A stretch of 64,000 nt of DNA, taken from the NCBI GenBank assembly GCA_951812755.1, contig OX638329.1:6067107-6131106 (forward strand). The letters are read 5' to 3'. A program made the position numbers and the translations under genes. This document shows positions 62,416 through 64,000 of this stretch, piece after piece (within the stretch, counting starts at the first letter, position 1; every line of letters begins with the position of its first letter). The stretch is from an uncultured Latescibacterota bacterium (GTDB lineage Bacteria; Latescibacterota; UBA2968). The notes beneath the pieces were generated by a model that searched no databases, was not told where the DNA came from, and saw only the letters and a program-made list of their open reading frames with translations.

Positions 62416-63344
62416 TGCTCGTCCTCTCGGCGATATACGCGCAATTGCAGGGTTAATTCCTCGGCTGCGTCTTCGGCTTCCCACCGCCGCAAGGTCGCGC
62501 GATTACGCAGTCTCACGCATATATAGGCGAGCAGCAAGAGCAAGGTGAGATACAGCCAGATCAAATCGGGCGAAAAGAGTAGGGTCATCAGACTGAATCG
62601 TCCCTGCACATCATCGCGCCATCGCCGTTCAAATTCGCGGGGCGTTTCGCCAGTTACGCGAAATAGTGCGACTTCAAAGGGCGCGTCTGCTTCCAGTTCG
62701 GAAAGCATGACGACCACGGCGTTGGGACCGCCTAAACGGATCAAAAACGAGACTGCCAGCAAACTTTCCGTGTAGGCCAGATCGGCTTTTGCCGACGGGA
62801 ACGATAGGACTTCATCAATTTCGGAAAGAGGGATTAAGCTTTCGGAAAAGACCGCGTAAAACACAGCCGCGCTTTGTCGCAAGCGCCACTCGTGCGACGC
62901 CCACATTGCCACGCCCTCGTGAAACCAGACGGGCACGCGCGATGGTGCGATGGCGTGCAAAAATATGTGGGCAAATTCGTGCCGTGCAACCTGTAGCAAA
63001 TTGTCGGCGCTGGCTTGCAGAACAATGGTGCGCGATTCGAGAAATGCAACCCCCGCACTCCAATGCGGCAAGCGCCCGTGTGTCAATTCTCGAAAAATAG
63101 CTTCGCTCGGTGCGAGATAAACCTCTATCGGTATTTCGGGCGCGCCGCCCAGTTTGCGCCGGATTTCATTGCGCCCAATCAGGAGCGCGTTCAACAATTC
63201 CTGTGCCCGAACCGCATCGTTATACGCGAGGTATAAGGCGAGGTTATCGCGTTCAAATCTGTGCCATTCGGTCGCGTTTGCTGCGGAAAAAGAGAAGAGG
63301 AGGAGAATGCAGAGATACGAGATTTTCGTTGAACGGGCGGACAT
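62412..63344 (-). CDS. Peptidase MA-like membrane-anchored zinc metallopeptidase
   Basis: A 310-residue protein; ATG 63344 has GAGG upstream and starts a signal peptide (residues 1-25); an ATG at 63389 lies in a hairpin. H122-E-F-A-H126 followed by WFHEGVAMW matches gluzincin-type peptidase MA. A C-terminal membrane helix (about 256-280) anchors it, with a short charged tail. Probably periplasmic. Between hflC and coaE in the same operon. Confidence 0.85.
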   Translation of the reverse strand: MSARSTKISYLCILLLFSFSAANATEWHRFERDNLALYLAYNDAVRAQELLNALLIGRNEIRRKLGGAPEIPIEVYLAPSEAIFRELTHGRLPHWSAGVAFLESRTIVLQASADNLLQVARHEFAHIFLHAIAPSRVPVWFHEGVAMWASHEWRLRQSAAVFYAVFSESLIPLSEIDEVLSFPSAKADLAYTESLLAVSFLIRLGGPNAVVVMLSELEADAPFEVALFRVTGETPREFERRWRDDVQGRFSLMTLLFSPDLIWLYLTLLLLLAYICVRLRNRATLRRWEAEDAAEELTLQLRVYRREDEQ

Positions 63345-63363
63345 GGGGTTGCCTCGTTGAGGC

Positions 63364-63393
63364 GCAGGTGCGGGTTTAAAAATCCGCACCTGC
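63364..63393 (-). other. Hairpin between hflC and the peptidase gene
   Basis: A 10-bp stem GCAGGTGCGG/CCGCACCTGC with a 10-nt loop; no T-tract after it in the operon direction, so probably an mRNA processing or stability element. Confidence 0.45.
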
Positions 63394-63402
63394 GGTCCAT
63401 CC

Positions 63403-64000
63403 CTACCGCGGACGCTTTTGGGTCAGGTATTTGAAGAAATCGCTGGTGGGTGGCATCACGATGGTCGTTCCTTCGCTCAGAGTTTTTTCATAGGCTTCGA
63501 GGGTGCGCCAAAATTGAAAAAAGCGAGGGTCTTGTTCAAAGGCATCGGCATAGATACGCAATGCCTCGGCATCGCCTTCGCCGCGGATCAACTGCGATTT
63601 TTGAAAGGCGTCAGATGTGAGGCGCGTTACTTCGAGGTCGGTTTCCGCGCGAATTTTCAGGGCCATTTCCTCGCCTTCAGCCCGGTATTCTTTGGCTTGC
63701 CGCGTGCGTTCGGCGCGCATGCGTTCAAACACGTTATTTTTGTTTTCTCGCGGCAAATCTGCGCGCTTAATCCGCACATCGAGGATATCAATGCCCAGTC
63801 CGAGTGCTGAATCGTGGGAGCGCTCTGTCACTTTTTCCATGATTTCTTCGCGGTGCGACGCTACTATCTCGACCAGCGTGCGTTGGCCGAGTTCTTCTCG
63901 AACAGCAGAAAAAATGATGTCGTCCAGGCGCGATTGTGCGTAAGAAACATTTTGCACAGATACCAAAAATTTGAGTGGATCTGTGATGCGCCAGCGGGCG
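63403..64000 (-). CDS. hflC: HflC, SPFH-domain FtsH modulator (5' end beyond the window)
   Basis: The frame is open to the window edge. The visible part reads RWRITDPLKF at the edge, then the long helical SPFH part (LGIDILDVRIKRADLPRENKNNVFERMRAERTRQAKEYRAEGEE) and IRGEGDAEALRIYADAFEQDP. These are HflC hallmarks; the HflK/HflC complex controls FtsH in the inner membrane. First visible gene of the operon. Confidence 0.93.
   Translation of the reverse strand, partial: ARWRITDPLKFLVSVQNVSYAQSRLDDIIFSAVREELGQRTLVEIVASHREEIMEKVTERSHDSALGLGIDILDVRIKRADLPRENKNNVFERMRAERTRQAKEYRAEGEEMALKIRAETDLEVTRLTSDAFQKSQLIRGEGDAEALRIYADAFEQDPRFFQFWRTLEAYEKTLSEGTTIVMPPTSDFFKYLTQKRPR

Overview
The window looks like a chromosomal segment of an uncultured Gram-negative bacterium of the FCB group, most likely Candidatus Latescibacterota or a relative such as Poribacteria. 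This placement is an inference. It rests on a PorV/PorQ-like protein, a TonB receptor with an N-terminal carboxypeptidase-regulatory-like domain, GWxTD-domain proteins, a DUF1552/DUF1592 pair, and at least seven PhyH-type dioxygenases plus a separate 2OG-Fe(II) hydroxylase. I saw no rRNA, tRNA or CRISPR array.

Layout. 1-4.7 kb: cut-off Nal1-like serine peptidase, then a DUF1552-DUF1592 pair closed by a strong terminator. 4.8-12.1 kb: envelope operon (beta-barrel, TonB receptor, large secreted protein, PorV-like protein). 12.2-22.8 kb: a two-gene module (polytopic membrane protein plus TPR/GWxTD protein) present twice. In the second copy the partners are separated by about 3.4 kb holding a repeat element, a nucleotidyltransferase and a GC-rich M60 peptidase, and the TPR/GWxTD copy has lost its middle. 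22.8-31 kb: PhyH oxygenase, then minus-strand hydrolase operons (MBL fold, CocE/NonD, MATE; unknown protein plus esterase) and a CsgG-like/TPR lipoprotein. 31-35.5 kb: sugar-type ABC importer (two ATPases, two permeases, small Cys-containing protein) without a binding protein. 35.6-44.2 kb: repeat island, YchF-like GTPase, aldo/keto reductase, bifunctional nuclease, sugar isomerase, peptide-type binding protein, redoxin-2OG oxygenase fusion, M42 peptidase. 44.2-46.8 kb: AT-rich accessory island with a decayed HigBA-like pair, a possible TnpB remnant and two unknown membrane-associated proteins. 46.8-56.5 kb: SRPBCC protein, LolA-like protein, sulfatase, PhyH cluster and a third GWxTD protein. 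56.7-59.0 kb: small mobile-like segment (secreted unknown, DNA adenine methylase, frameshifted coiled-coil/TM gene, excisionase-like HTH gene with a palindromic operator). 59.0-64.0 kb: housekeeping operon hflC - peptidase - coaE - gcvPA - gcvPB with overlapping reading frames.

The most unusual content is a family of four non-autonomous, MITE-like elements (186-279 bp, ends AGAAGCTGTTTTAAAA). Two copies replace the 3' ends of unrelated genes, giving both proteins the same C-terminal tail. In one of these the empty site can be reconstructed and restores a normal nucleotidyltransferase C-terminus. The other two copies sit exactly against the Shine-Dalgarno sequence of a gene. A second repeat family, a short hairpin with a covarying stem, occurs five times, and an 8-nt-period repeat occurs both intergenically and inside an ABC ATPase gene.
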